64,000 nt of DNA from assembly GCF_031844705.1 (NCBI RefSeq), contig NZ_CP134609.1, positions 372,001-436,000 of the forward strand, given 5' to 3'. The position numbers were made by a program, and so were the translations under genes. This document shows positions 32,546 through 41,280 of this stretch, one piece after another (within the stretch, counting starts at the first letter, position 1; each line of letters starts with the position of its first letter). This DNA comes from Streptomyces sp. ITFR-16. GTDB lineage: Bacteria > Actinomycetota > Actinomycetes > Streptomycetales > Streptomycetaceae. The notes beneath the pieces were generated by a model. It saw only the letters and a program-made list of their open reading frames with translations, was not told the DNA's origin and did not search any database.

Positions 32546-34861
32546 TCACTCGAACGCGGCCGCCGCCTCCTTCAGCGCCTGCGCCACGGCCTCCGGGGAG
32601 TCGGGCCCCGGCTCCCCCGGGCGGTAGGTCACCGAGCGCAGCCGGCCCTGGAAGCGGAAGGAGCGGTGGCGCTCGAACAGGGGCCAGGAAACCGGGGACT
32701 TGCGGTCGATGCCGACGCTGATGCCCTGGAAGGGGGCCATCCCGATGAGCTGGTGGACACTGGGCGGGGTGGCCCGTGCCTCGCCGTCCACGCTGACCGT
32801 GAAGCTCCAGCGCAGCCCCTGTTCGGCGATGGCCGCGAGCACGACGAGGTGTTCCCCGGGTGCGAGCGGCCCTGCGTCGCTCTCGTGCAGCACCCCGTAC
32901 TCGTTGTACGCGAGACGCAGGCGTCCGCCCTCGACGTAGAGGCTGTAGCCGCCGCCCTGGTCGCCGTGGGACACCAGTACCCCTTCCCCGGTCTCGTCGA
33001 TCGCCACGGCGATCTCGAAGGAGCGCAGGGCGACCAGCCGCGAGGAGCGGTAGCGCTCCAGCTCGGGGGTCCCGGGCAGCAGGGTCAGCGGGCGGGACAG
33101 CCGCCGCTCGGCCGGGTTGCGGCGGGCGAGCGCCCCGCTGCCGTCGGGGAGCGGGAAGACGCCGTTGCGCCACGCCGCGTTCTCCCAGGCCGCCGACAGC
33201 TCCTTGACCAGGCCGGGCAGGTCGGCCGAGAGGTCGTGGATCTCGGTCGGGTCGGTCCTGATGTCGTACAGCGCCCACTCGGAGTCGTCGTAGGGCGTGC
33301 CGGGCCGGTGCAGGGTGACGAGCTTGTGGCCGTCGCGGTAGTAGCTGCGGTTGCCGGTCATCTCGCAGTACTGCTCGGGGTGGGTGGAGGTGTGCGCGGG
33401 GTCGGCGAGCACCGGGGCGATGCTGACGCCGTCCGGCTCCTGGAGGGTGACTCCGCGCCGTTCGGCGGGCCGCCGGAGGCCGGCCAGCTCCAGCAGGGTG
33501 GGGGCGATGTCGGTGACGTACTGGTACTGCGGGCGCAGGCCCGGGGTGAGTTGTCCCTCGCGTGCCCCCCTGGGCCAGGAGAGCACGAAGGGGACGCGCA
33601 CCCCGCCCGCATAGGTGTGTCCCTTGTAGAGGCGGAAGGGGGTGTTGGAGGCCATGCCCCAGCCGCGCGGGTAGTGCACCAGGCTGCGCGGGCCGCCGAT
33701 GAGGGCGGGGTCGCGGTCGACGTCCGGGGTCCAGTCACCGGGGAGGGCGGGGTGGTGGACGAAACGGCTGAAGTAGGAGCGGGTGCCCTCGGCGCCGCCC
33801 TCGCCGGTTCCCCCGTTGTCGGAGGTGAAGACGATGATGGTGTTGTCGAGTTCACCGAGTGCGTCGAGGGTGTCGGTGAGCCGGCCGAGGTTCTGGTCGA
33901 TGTTGTCGACGAGCGCCGCGTACACCTCCATGTAGCGCGCGTACAGCCGTTGTTGCTCCTCTGTGAGGCTGTCCCAGGCCGGCACGTCCTGGCCCGCCTC
34001 GCTGTTGCGCTCGGGGAGTTCGGTACCGGGCGGGAAGAGGCCGTCGGCGATCTGGGCGGCGAAGCGGCGTTCGCGCAGCACGTCCCAGCCCTCGTCGTAG
34101 CGTCCCCGGTGGCGGGCGATGTCCTCCTCCTTGGCCTGGAGGGGGCCGTGGACGGCGTTGTGCGCCAGATAGAGGAAGAACGGCTTGTCCGGGTCGTGGG
34201 CGCGCAGCGACTTCACCATGGAGATCGCCTGGTCGGTGATGTCGTCGGTGTAGTAGTAGTCGTCGGGGAACTCGTCGATGTCCAGCGGACTGTTGTCGCG
34301 GACCAGCTGGTGCGGGTGGAAGAGGCTGGTGAGCCCTTCCAGCACGCCGTAGTACTGGTCGAATCCCTTGCGCAGCGGCCAGTTGTCGCGGTCGTCGGCG
34401 GCGTTGGACGCGGAGTCGCGGACCAGGTGCCACTTGCCGACCGCGTAGGTGGCGTAGCCCGAGTCGTGCAGCAGCTCGGCGAGGGTGGGGATGTCGTCGG
34501 CGATCTCCATGCCGTAACCGGGGAAGCCGGGGTCGGAGTTGGCGACCATGGCGTAGCCGACGCGGTGGGGGTTGAGGCCGGTGAGGAGGGCGGCGCGGGC
34601 CGGGGAGCAGAGCGGCATGGTGTGGTAGTTGCTCAGCCGTACGCCCTCGTCGGCCAGGGCGTCGAGGGTGGGGGTGGCGATCTCTGAGCCGAACGGGCCG
34701 ATGTCGCTGTAGCCCATGTCGTCGACGAGGACGACGACGATGTTCGGCGCCTTCTCCCCCGGGCCGCCGGGTGCCGGCCAGGCCGGTTCCGACTCGGCGA
34801 AGGTGCGGCCGATGCGGCCGGGGAAGCCGTCGTAGGGGTCGCGGCGGGTGCTGGTGGTCAT
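32546..34861 (-). CDS. Arylsulfatase, type I (formylglycine-dependent)
   Basis: A 771-residue sulfatase, last gene of the importer operon. Metal-site start NIVVVLVDDMGYSDIG (about 40-55). The sulfatase signature TMPLCSPARAALLTG carries Cys85, to be converted to formylglycine. VGKWHL and FTSDNGGTGEGG supply further metal and sulfate contacts. The long C-terminal part (from about 560) resembles the extra jelly-roll-like domain of PAS-type large arylsulfatases. There is no signal peptide, so it works in the cytoplasm on imported sulfate esters. It is coupled to the neighbouring sulfatase by ATGA. The FGE gene in the same operon can mature it. Confidence 0.92.
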   Translation of the reverse strand: MTTSTRRDPYDGFPGRIGRTFAESEPAWPAPGGPGEKAPNIVVVLVDDMGYSDIGPFGSEIATPTLDALADEGVRLSNYHTMPLCSPARAALLTGLNPHRVGYAMVANSDPGFPGYGMEIADDIPTLAELLHDSGYATYAVGKWHLVRDSASNAADDRDNWPLRKGFDQYYGVLEGLTSLFHPHQLVRDNSPLDIDEFPDDYYYTDDITDQAISMVKSLRAHDPDKPFFLYLAHNAVHGPLQAKEEDIARHRGRYDEGWDVLRERRFAAQIADGLFPPGTELPERNSEAGQDVPAWDSLTEEQQRLYARYMEVYAALVDNIDQNLGRLTDTLDALGELDNTIIVFTSDNGGTGEGGAEGTRSYFSRFVHHPALPGDWTPDVDRDPALIGGPRSLVHYPRGWGMASNTPFRLYKGHTYAGGVRVPFVLSWPRGAREGQLTPGLRPQYQYVTDIAPTLLELAGLRRPAERRGVTLQEPDGVSIAPVLADPAHTSTHPEQYCEMTGNRSYYRDGHKLVTLHRPGTPYDDSEWALYDIRTDPTEIHDLSADLPGLVKELSAAWENAAWRNGVFPLPDGSGALARRNPAERRLSRPLTLLPGTPELERYRSSRLVALRSFEIAVAIDETGEGVLVSHGDQGGGYSLYVEGGRLRLAYNEYGVLHESDAGPLAPGEHLVVLAAIAEQGLRWSFTVSVDGEARATPPSVHQLIGMAPFQGISVGIDRKSPVSWPLFERHRSFRFQGRLRSVTYRPGEPGPDSPEAVAQALKEAAAAFE

Positions 34862-36678
34862 CGGCGGGTCGCTCCGTCGTCGGTCGGGGAAAGCGGGAAG
34901 AGGCGGGCCAGTTCGTCGGCGAGGGCGGTGAGCTGGGGCCGCCCGGGGTGGCCGGAGAACGCGGCGATCTGGAGGAGGGTGCCGGCGCCCCGGACGGTGA
35001 GCAGCTCGGTGTCGAGCAGGCCGGGGACGAGGCGGCGGACGGCGTCGGCGGCGGCCGGTTCCGCGAGCAGCTCGGCCAGCGGTGTACGGAGGTTGAGCGC
35101 ACCCTCCGTGAACTCGTCCGATCTGGCGGCCGGTTCACGGGCCGCCTCGGCGCGCTCGCGCTGGGCGGCGACCAGCAGATGGGCCGGGCCCACCTCGTCC
35201 GGGTCGCGCGGGAGGCCCAGCCGCGCGTACTGGTCGTCGGGGGCCTCGCTCGCGGCCAGGCTCTCCACCAGCAGCCGGATCATGCGCAGCTCGACGCCGT
35301 CGTCGACGAGCGGCTTCTCCTGGTGCGGGTCGGTCTCCAGGTCGAAGAGGAGCGTGCCGAAGCGCTGCGGCCCGAGCAGGGGCGAGGGGTGGGCGGCGAT
35401 CCTGAGGGTGCGGACGCCTTTGGTGAAGGCGAAGGGCTCGGCCAGGGTCAGACCGGCGAGTTCCTCGGGGGTGAAGCGGCCTCTGATGCGGGTGGGCATC
35501 AGGGTGTGCTCGTACAGCGGCTGGTTGCGGTCGTCGGGGCAGGCCCGCATGTAGACGTACCGGCCGTCGGTGACGTTCACATGGCCGCCGAACATCCCGA
35601 ACAGGGCTGCCTCACGCGGGGGCCGGTCCTCCTGGGACCCGGCCTCGCGCAGGGGGCGGCCCTGCATGTCCGGGGTACGGCCGGCGCCGAAGAAGTCGAG
35701 GAGCGTCGGGGCGAGGTCGATCGTCTGGACCAGTGAGGCGTCGCGGGTGCCGTCCCGCTCGGGGCTGCGTGGGTCGTGCACGAAGAGCGGGGTGTGGACC
35801 AGTTCGTTGTACCAGGGGGTGACGACCTTGGCCCACCAGCCCTTCTCGCCCAGCAGATAGCCGTGGTCGGTGCAGACGACGAGCAGGGTGTCGTCCCACA
35901 GACCGTGTGCGTCCATCGCGTCGAGGACCCGGCCCAGCGAGTGGTCGCACATGGAGAGCAGCGCGGCGTACTCGTGGCGGACGTGGCGTTCCTGGTCCTC
36001 GGTCTCGGTGACCCGGTTGTAGTCGGGCCAGTCGAAGTGCGGGCCGTCGTAGTCGTGCGGGTAGAGGTCCTTGTAGTGGTCCTGGGTGAAGAAGGGTTCG
36101 TGCGGGTCGAAGGTCTCGATCTGGACGAACCAGTTGTCCTCGGCGTGGTTGGTCCGCAGGAACTCCAGGCCGGCGTCGAAGGTGAGGGTCTGCGGCTGCT
36201 TCGCCTCGGTGTCCAGGTACTGCCGGTTGACCCAGTCCTGGCGCCACAGGTCGTTGCGGGTGGCGCGCGGGCTGTCGGGGATCTCGGGGTCCGCGACCTG
36301 CCCCTTCCAGGCGTCGCCCTCCTGGCCCCGGAAGAACTCCCAGGAGTTGTAGCGGCCGTGGTAGGTGGCGCCGCCGTCCTCCCAGTAGTGCTGGTGGTCG
36401 CTGACGAGGTGGGTGTAGACGCCGTGCCGCTTCAGGATCTCGGGCATCGAGTCGTCGAACGGCTCCAGGGGACCCCAGCCGCGGTGCAGGAAGTTGTGGC
36501 GTCCGGTGTGCAGTTCGCGCCGGGCCGGCATGCAGGGCATGGAGCCCGCATAGCAGGTGTCGTAGGTGACGGTGCGTTCCGAGAGGCGGCGGAAGTTCGG
36601 TGCGTGGATCCAGTCGGCGCCGTACGGCGGCAGCAGGTGCCGGTTGAGGCTGTCGAACATCACCATGACGGCCTTCAC
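34858..36678 (-). CDS. Type I sulfatase, second of the operon
   Basis: A 606-residue sulfatase from a branch different from its neighbour. The N-terminus VKAVMVMFDSLNRHLLPPYG has a single metal Asp followed by Ser-Leu-Asn instead of the usual DD. The signature SMPCMPARRELHTGR carries Cys49, the formylglycine precursor. QIETFDPHEPFF and VVCTDHGYLLGEKGWWAK (Asp-His metal pair) complete the site. No signal peptide is present. The GTG at 36678 overlaps the FGE stop (GTGA), and a longer frame upstream is spurious. Two sulfatases of different branches in one operon suggest a range of sulfate esters. Confidence 0.9.
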   Translation of the reverse strand: MKAVMVMFDSLNRHLLPPYGADWIHAPNFRRLSERTVTYDTCYAGSMPCMPARRELHTGRHNFLHRGWGPLEPFDDSMPEILKRHGVYTHLVSDHQHYWEDGGATYHGRYNSWEFFRGQEGDAWKGQVADPEIPDSPRATRNDLWRQDWVNRQYLDTEAKQPQTLTFDAGLEFLRTNHAEDNWFVQIETFDPHEPFFTQDHYKDLYPHDYDGPHFDWPDYNRVTETEDQERHVRHEYAALLSMCDHSLGRVLDAMDAHGLWDDTLLVVCTDHGYLLGEKGWWAKVVTPWYNELVHTPLFVHDPRSPERDGTRDASLVQTIDLAPTLLDFFGAGRTPDMQGRPLREAGSQEDRPPREAALFGMFGGHVNVTDGRYVYMRACPDDRNQPLYEHTLMPTRIRGRFTPEELAGLTLAEPFAFTKGVRTLRIAAHPSPLLGPQRFGTLLFDLETDPHQEKPLVDDGVELRMIRLLVESLAASEAPDDQYARLGLPRDPDEVGPAHLLVAAQRERAEAAREPAARSDEFTEGALNLRTPLAELLAEPAAADAVRRLVPGLLDTELLTVRGAGTLLQIAAFSGHPGRPQLTALADELARLFPLSPTDDGATRR

Positions 36679-37592
36679 GAGCGGGCACGTCCTTCCGGGG
36701 CGAGGTCCCGGGCACAGCGGAAGCCGCCGTGCCCGGTGGAGGAGTCGGGGGTGTTGTGGGAGCGGGCCGCGACGCGGTAGCGGTTGCAGTACGAGGAGTG
36801 GCAGAGGTAGGAGCCGCCCCGGATGACGCGTTCGCCGGGGCCGTAGGCGTCGGCGCACCACTCCCAGACGTTGCCGGAGGTGTTGTGGAGGCCGTAGCCG
36901 TTGGGTTCGTACGCGGTCACGGGCACGGTGCCGATGCGGCCGCCGGGGCGGTCCGAGCGGTGCGGGAACAGGCCGCGCCAGGTGTTGCACATCTCCCGTC
37001 CGCCGGGGGTGAGTTCGTCGCCCCACGGGTAGCGGGCGCCGTCGAGTCCGCCCCGGGCGGCGTACTCCCACTCGGCCTCGGTGGGCAGCCGCAGCCCGGC
37101 CCAGTCGCAGTAGGCGCGGGCGTCGTCGTGGGAGATGTGGACGACGGGGTGGTCGTCCCAGTCGCCGAGTTCGGAGCCGGGACCCTCGGGCGCCTTCCAG
37201 TACGCCCCCTCGACGCCCAGCCACCAGGGTGCGCCGGGCACCCTTCCGATGACATGGCGGCCGGCGGCCGGGGCGACGAGCAGATGGAACACGTACGAGC
37301 TGCCGTAGCGCTCGGCGTCGGTGCGGTAGCCGGTGGCGTCGGCGAAGGCGGCCCAGTCCGCGTTGCTGACGGCGGCGGTGCCGATGGCGAACGGGGCGAC
37401 GGTCACCTCGCGCACGGGCCCCTCCCGGTCCGTGGGGTAGCCCTCTCCGAAGGCGTCGCCCATCCGGAAGACCCCGCCGGGCAGTTCGGCCATCGCCCGT
37501 CCCGCGACGGCGGGCGGCGGGGCCGCGCGGCGCACCCCGGGCAGGGGCAGGACGCCCGTACAGGGGCGGCCGGGTGTGCAGCAGGCGGTCAT
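36675..37592 (-). CDS. Formylglycine-generating enzyme (SUMF1 family)
   Basis: A 305-residue FGE-sulfatase domain protein that oxidises the active-site Cys of type I sulfatases to C-alpha-formylglycine. The fold spans about residues 35-300, with GGVFRMGDAFGEGYPTDREGP, LPTEAEWEYAARGG, TVPVTAYEPNGYGLHNTSGNVWEWC and the copper-binding cysteine pair Cys264 and Cys269 in GGSYLCHSSYCNRYR, spaced five apart as in aerobic FGEs. Both cysteines are present, so it should be active. No signal peptide. It lies between the ATPase and the sulfatases with four-base overlaps at both ends, so maturase and substrates are made together. Confidence 0.92.
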   Translation of the reverse strand: MTACCTPGRPCTGVLPLPGVRRAAPPPAVAGRAMAELPGGVFRMGDAFGEGYPTDREGPVREVTVAPFAIGTAAVSNADWAAFADATGYRTDAERYGSSYVFHLLVAPAAGRHVIGRVPGAPWWLGVEGAYWKAPEGPGSELGDWDDHPVVHISHDDARAYCDWAGLRLPTEAEWEYAARGGLDGARYPWGDELTPGGREMCNTWRGLFPHRSDRPGGRIGTVPVTAYEPNGYGLHNTSGNVWEWCADAYGPGERVIRGGSYLCHSSYCNRYRVAARSHNTPDSSTGHGGFRCARDLAPEGRARS

Positions 37593-39445
37593 GCGAGCGC
37601 TCCTGTCTTCTCGGTGTGCGCGGCACGGGCCGCCGGGGGTACGGGTTCGGGCGCGGCCGCCAGCAGGGCGCGGGTGTACGGGTCGCGGGGGTGCTCGCAG
37701 ACCTCGTCGGCGCTGCCGGTCTCCACGATCCGGCCCCGGTGCATCACGGCGATGCGGTGGCTGACCTGCCGGACGACGGCGAGGTCGTGGGCGATGAAGA
37801 CCAGGGAGAGGCCCAGGTCCCGCTGGAGGTCGGTGAGCAGGCCGACGATCTGCGCCTGGACGGACACGTCGAGCGCGGAGACGGGTTCGTCGCAGATGAG
37901 GACGGAGGGATCGGGGGCGAGCGCGCGGGCGATGCCGACGCGCTGGCGCTGGCCGCCGGAGAAGGAGCGCGGGTGGCGGCCCGCGACGGCGGGGTCCAGG
38001 CCCGCTTGCTCCAGGAGCTGCGCGACGCGCGCCTCGCGTTCCTCGCGGTCGCCGAGGCCGAAGGCGATCAGGGGTTCGGCGACGATCTCGCCCACCGTCA
38101 TCCGGGGGTTGAGGGAGGCGTAGGGGTCCTGGAACACCATCTGGACCTGGCGGCGCACGGCGTGCAGCGCCCGCCGCGAGGGCCGGGTGACGTCCTCGCC
38201 GCGCAGCCGCAGCGTGCCGCCGTCCGAGGTGTGGGCGTGGGCGAGCACCCGGGCCAGGGTGGACTTCCCGGAGCCGGACTCGCCGACGATGCCCAGGGTC
38301 TCCCCCTCGGCCAGGGTCAGCGAGACCCCGTCGAGCGCGGGGACCGCGTGGCGCCCGACGCCGCGCCGCCTGTACGTCTTGGACAGGCCCTCGGCCTCCA
38401 GGACGACCGCGCCGGGTGCCGGCCGGTCGATCCGGGCCGGCGGGGCGGGCGACGGCAGCGGCTCGGTGCGTCCGGCGGCGGGCAGGCAGGCCACCCGCAC
38501 CCCGTCGGCCACCTCGGCCAGCGGGGGTGTCGCGGTGCGGCAGCGGTCCTCGACGAGCGTGCAGCGGTCGGCGAACGCGCAGCCGTCCCCGAGCAGGGTG
38601 AGGTCGGGCGGGCTGCCGGGGATGCCGGTGAGCCGGGTGCCGGAGGGGGTGGAGAGGCGGGGCACGGCCGCGAGCAGCCCCGCGGTGTACGGGTGGCGGG
38701 GGCGGCTGAGCACCTCGGCGGTGGGTCCGTCCTCGACGACGGTGCCGCCGTACATGACCAGGACGCGTTCGCAGGCGCGGGCGACGACGCCCATGTTGTG
38801 CGTGATGAGGACGAGGGCGGTGCCGGTCTCCCGGTTGAGGTCGGCGAGCAGGGTGAGGATCTGGTCCTGGACGGTGGCGTCCAGTGCGGTGGTCGGTTCG
38901 TCGGCGAGCAGGATGTCGGGGTCGCCCGCGAGGGCCATGGCGATCAGGATGCGCTGGCGCTGGCCGCCGGAGAACTGGTGCGGGTAGTCGTCGGCGCGCC
39001 GGTGCGGGTCCGGGATGCCGACCCGGTCCAGGAGTTCGACGGTACGGGTGCGGCGCGCGGCCCTGTCACGGGTGCCGTGGGCCCGGAGCACCTCGTCGAT
39101 GTGCCGGCCGGCCGTGAGCACCGGGTTCAGGGCGGTCATCGGGTCCTGGAAGATCATGCCGATGCGGGCGCCGCGCACCGCGCGCAGCTCCGCCTCGCCG
39201 GCGGCGGCGAGGTCCTGGCCCTCCAGCCGGACCGTGCCGGTGGTGATGCGGCCGGTGCCGGGCAGCATCCGGGTGAGGGCGAGCGCGGTGGTGGACTTGC
39301 CGGAGCCCGACTCCCCGACGACGGCCAGGGTCTCCCCCCGGCGCAGGGTGAAGGAGAGGCCGCGCACGGCCCGCAGCGCCGATCCGTCGGGGGCGGTGAA
39401 CTCGATGCCGAGGTCGCGGACCTCCAGCAGCTCCTGGGCGGTCAT
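37589..39445 (-). CDS. Fused dipeptide-type ABC transporter ATPase (DppD-DppF fusion)
   Basis: A 618-residue protein with two complete ATPase domains. The first has Walker A GESGSGKST (44-52), signature FSGGQRQR and Walker B ILLADEPTTALD, followed by the oligopeptide-family C-terminal zinc-like segment with CAFADRCTLVEDRC. The second has GESGSGKST, a second FSGGQRQR and VLICDEPVSALDVS. Such fusions power both halves of an oligopeptide-type importer. The ATG at 39445 overlaps the permease stop by four bases; a longer frame upstream is spurious. It energises the two permeases upstream. Confidence 0.92.
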   Translation of the reverse strand: MTAQELLEVRDLGIEFTAPDGSALRAVRGLSFTLRRGETLAVVGESGSGKSTTALALTRMLPGTGRITTGTVRLEGQDLAAAGEAELRAVRGARIGMIFQDPMTALNPVLTAGRHIDEVLRAHGTRDRAARRTRTVELLDRVGIPDPHRRADDYPHQFSGGQRQRILIAMALAGDPDILLADEPTTALDATVQDQILTLLADLNRETGTALVLITHNMGVVARACERVLVMYGGTVVEDGPTAEVLSRPRHPYTAGLLAAVPRLSTPSGTRLTGIPGSPPDLTLLGDGCAFADRCTLVEDRCRTATPPLAEVADGVRVACLPAAGRTEPLPSPAPPARIDRPAPGAVVLEAEGLSKTYRRRGVGRHAVPALDGVSLTLAEGETLGIVGESGSGKSTLARVLAHAHTSDGGTLRLRGEDVTRPSRRALHAVRRQVQMVFQDPYASLNPRMTVGEIVAEPLIAFGLGDREEREARVAQLLEQAGLDPAVAGRHPRSFSGGQRQRVGIARALAPDPSVLICDEPVSALDVSVQAQIVGLLTDLQRDLGLSLVFIAHDLAVVRQVSHRIAVMHRGRIVETGSADEVCEHPRDPYTRALLAAAPEPVPPAARAAHTEKTGALA

Positions 39446-40329
39446 CGGCGAATCTCCCGGTTGAGCGCCTCGGCGATGAGCGAGAGTCCGAGGACGAGCG
39501 CGGTCACGGTGATCAGGGGGCCGCCGGCGAAGTGGGGCGCCTGGGCGAGGTAGGGCATGGACTGGCTGAGCACGGCTCCCAGGGTCGGTTCCGGCGGCCG
39601 TACGCCCACGCCGAGGAAGCTCATCGCGCCCTCGATGAAGACGGCGACGCTCAGCGAGACGGCGATCTGCACGACGAGCGGGTCGGCCGCGTTGGGCAGG
39701 ATGTGCCGCACGAGCACCCGGCGGGCCGAACTGCCGCCGACCCGGGCGGCGGTGACGTACTCCCGCTCCCGCTGGACGAGCACCCCGCCGCGCAGCAGCC
39801 GGCCGAAGACCGGGACCTCGGCCAGGGCGATGACGAGGATGACGGGGAGCCTGCCCGGGCCGAGGATCGCGGTGACGGCGAGGGCCAGGATCAGGCCGGG
39901 GAAGGCGAGGAGGAGGTCGAAGACCCGTTGCACGACGGTGTCGGCCACCGGGTGGGCGGCTGCGGCGAGGGCGAACACGCAGCCGAGCACCGCCCCGGCC
40001 GGGACGGCGAGCGCGATGATGCCGAGGTCGGCGCGGATGCCGTACAGGACCCGGCTGAGCAGGTCCCGGCCGAGGTCGTCGGTGCCCAGCGGGTGCCCCG
40101 GGGTGCCGAGGGCGGCGAGGCTCTGGCCGCTCTGGTCGGTGGGCCCGTGTCCGGTGAGCAGCGGCGCGAGCAGCCCGCCGAGGATCACCGCGCCGACGAG
40201 CACGAGCCCCGTGCGGGCGCGTGCGGTGGACAGGGCGGTGCGGTACGGGTGGCGGCTGCGGGCCGCCCCGCGCGCCTTGCGGGCGGCCGGGGGCGGGGCG
40301 GCGGTGAGGAGGTCGGTCGTCGAGGTCAT
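39442..40329 (-). CDS. ABC transporter permease, DppC type
   Basis: A 295-residue permease. After a basic N-terminus and one membrane segment it has HPLGTDDLGRDLLSRVLYGIRADL, the DppC signature, then four to five segments and the EAA loop around EYVTAARVGGSSARRVLVRHILPNAADPL. It ends with SFLGVGVRPPEPTLGAVLSQ. The ATG at 40329 starts five bases after the DppB-type stop. It forms the channel with the next protein for substrates bound by the lipoprotein at 41281-42873. Confidence 0.9.
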   Translation of the reverse strand: MTSTTDLLTAAPPPAARKARGAARSRHPYRTALSTARARTGLVLVGAVILGGLLAPLLTGHGPTDQSGQSLAALGTPGHPLGTDDLGRDLLSRVLYGIRADLGIIALAVPAGAVLGCVFALAAAAHPVADTVVQRVFDLLLAFPGLILALAVTAILGPGRLPVILVIALAEVPVFGRLLRGGVLVQREREYVTAARVGGSSARRVLVRHILPNAADPLVVQIAVSLSVAVFIEGAMSFLGVGVRPPEPTLGAVLSQSMPYLAQAPHFAGGPLITVTALVLGLSLIAEALNREIRR

Positions 40330-40334
40330 CAGGG

Positions 40335-41279
40335 TTACTCCCACCTGATCCGGGGGTCGAGCCAGGCGTACACGAGGTCGGTGAGCAGCTGGACGAGGAC
40401 GAAGACGGCGACCAGGAGCAGCAGGAGGTCCTGGACGACCGGGTAGTCCCGCCGCTGGAGGCCCTGTTCGGCGAGCTGCCCGAGGCCCGGCCAGGCGAAG
40501 ATCGCCTCGACGAGCACGGCACCGCCGAGCAGGTTGCCGACCTGCATGCCGAGCAGGGTGACGACGGGCGGGAGGGCGTTCGGCAGGGTGTGGCGCCACA
40601 GCAGCCGGCGCGGGGCGATCCCGGCGGCGGTGGCGGTGCGGATGTAGTCCTCGGCCAGCCCGCGTTCGATGCCGTCCTTGAGGTAGCGGCCGAGGACGGC
40701 CGCGCTGGGCAGGGCCAGGCAGAGCGCGGGGAGCACCAGGTACTGCGCGGCGAGGTCCGGGGCGCTGAGGAAGGCGACCCGGCCGCCCGGCGGCAGCACC
40801 CCGAGGACCACGGCGAAGAGCAGCACCAGCAGGACGCCGCTGACGAAGGGGGGCACGGCCAGCGCGGCGGTGGTGGTGACCCGGACCGCCGTCCGGACCC
40901 AGCGGCTGCGGGAGGTGGCCCCGAGCACGCCGAAGGCCGTACCGAGCACGATGACGAACAGCAGGGCGGCCGCGGTGAGTTCGGCGGTCGCGCCGAGTCC
41001 GTCGCCGATCAGGTCGGCGGTCCGGCCGCCGATCGCGTAGGACGGTCCGAGGTCGCCGGTGAGCAGGGAGCCGATCCAGTGGACGTACTGGGAGAGCAGG
41101 GGTGCGTCCAGGCCGAGCCGGTCGCGGATCGCGGCGACGGTCGCCGCGTCCGCGTCGGGCCCGGCGAGCGTGGTGGCGGGGTCGCCGGGGACCAGCCGGA
41201 GGATGGCGAAGATGACGAACGAGGCGGCGATCAGGACCAGGAGGGCGGACGGCAGCCGTCGGAGCAGGTAGCCGCGCAT
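40335..41279 (-). CDS. ABC transporter permease, DppB type
   Basis: A 314-residue permease with the DppB pattern: an N-terminal anchor (LLRRLPSALLVLIAASFVIFAILRLVPGDPAT), GDLGPSYAIGGRTADLI, then membrane segments and the EAA loop near YIRTATAAGIAPRRLLWRHTLPNALPP. It ends with FAWPGLGQLAEQGLQRRDYPVVQ. The ATG at 41279 follows the lipoprotein stop with one base between. Part of the sulfate-ester importer by context. Confidence 0.9.
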   Translation of the reverse strand: MRGYLLRRLPSALLVLIAASFVIFAILRLVPGDPATTLAGPDADAATVAAIRDRLGLDAPLLSQYVHWIGSLLTGDLGPSYAIGGRTADLIGDGLGATAELTAAALLFVIVLGTAFGVLGATSRSRWVRTAVRVTTTAALAVPPFVSGVLLVLLFAVVLGVLPPGGRVAFLSAPDLAAQYLVLPALCLALPSAAVLGRYLKDGIERGLAEDYIRTATAAGIAPRRLLWRHTLPNALPPVVTLLGMQVGNLLGGAVLVEAIFAWPGLGQLAEQGLQRRDYPVVQDLLLLLVAVFVLVQLLTDLVYAWLDPRIRWE

Positions 41280-41280
41280 G

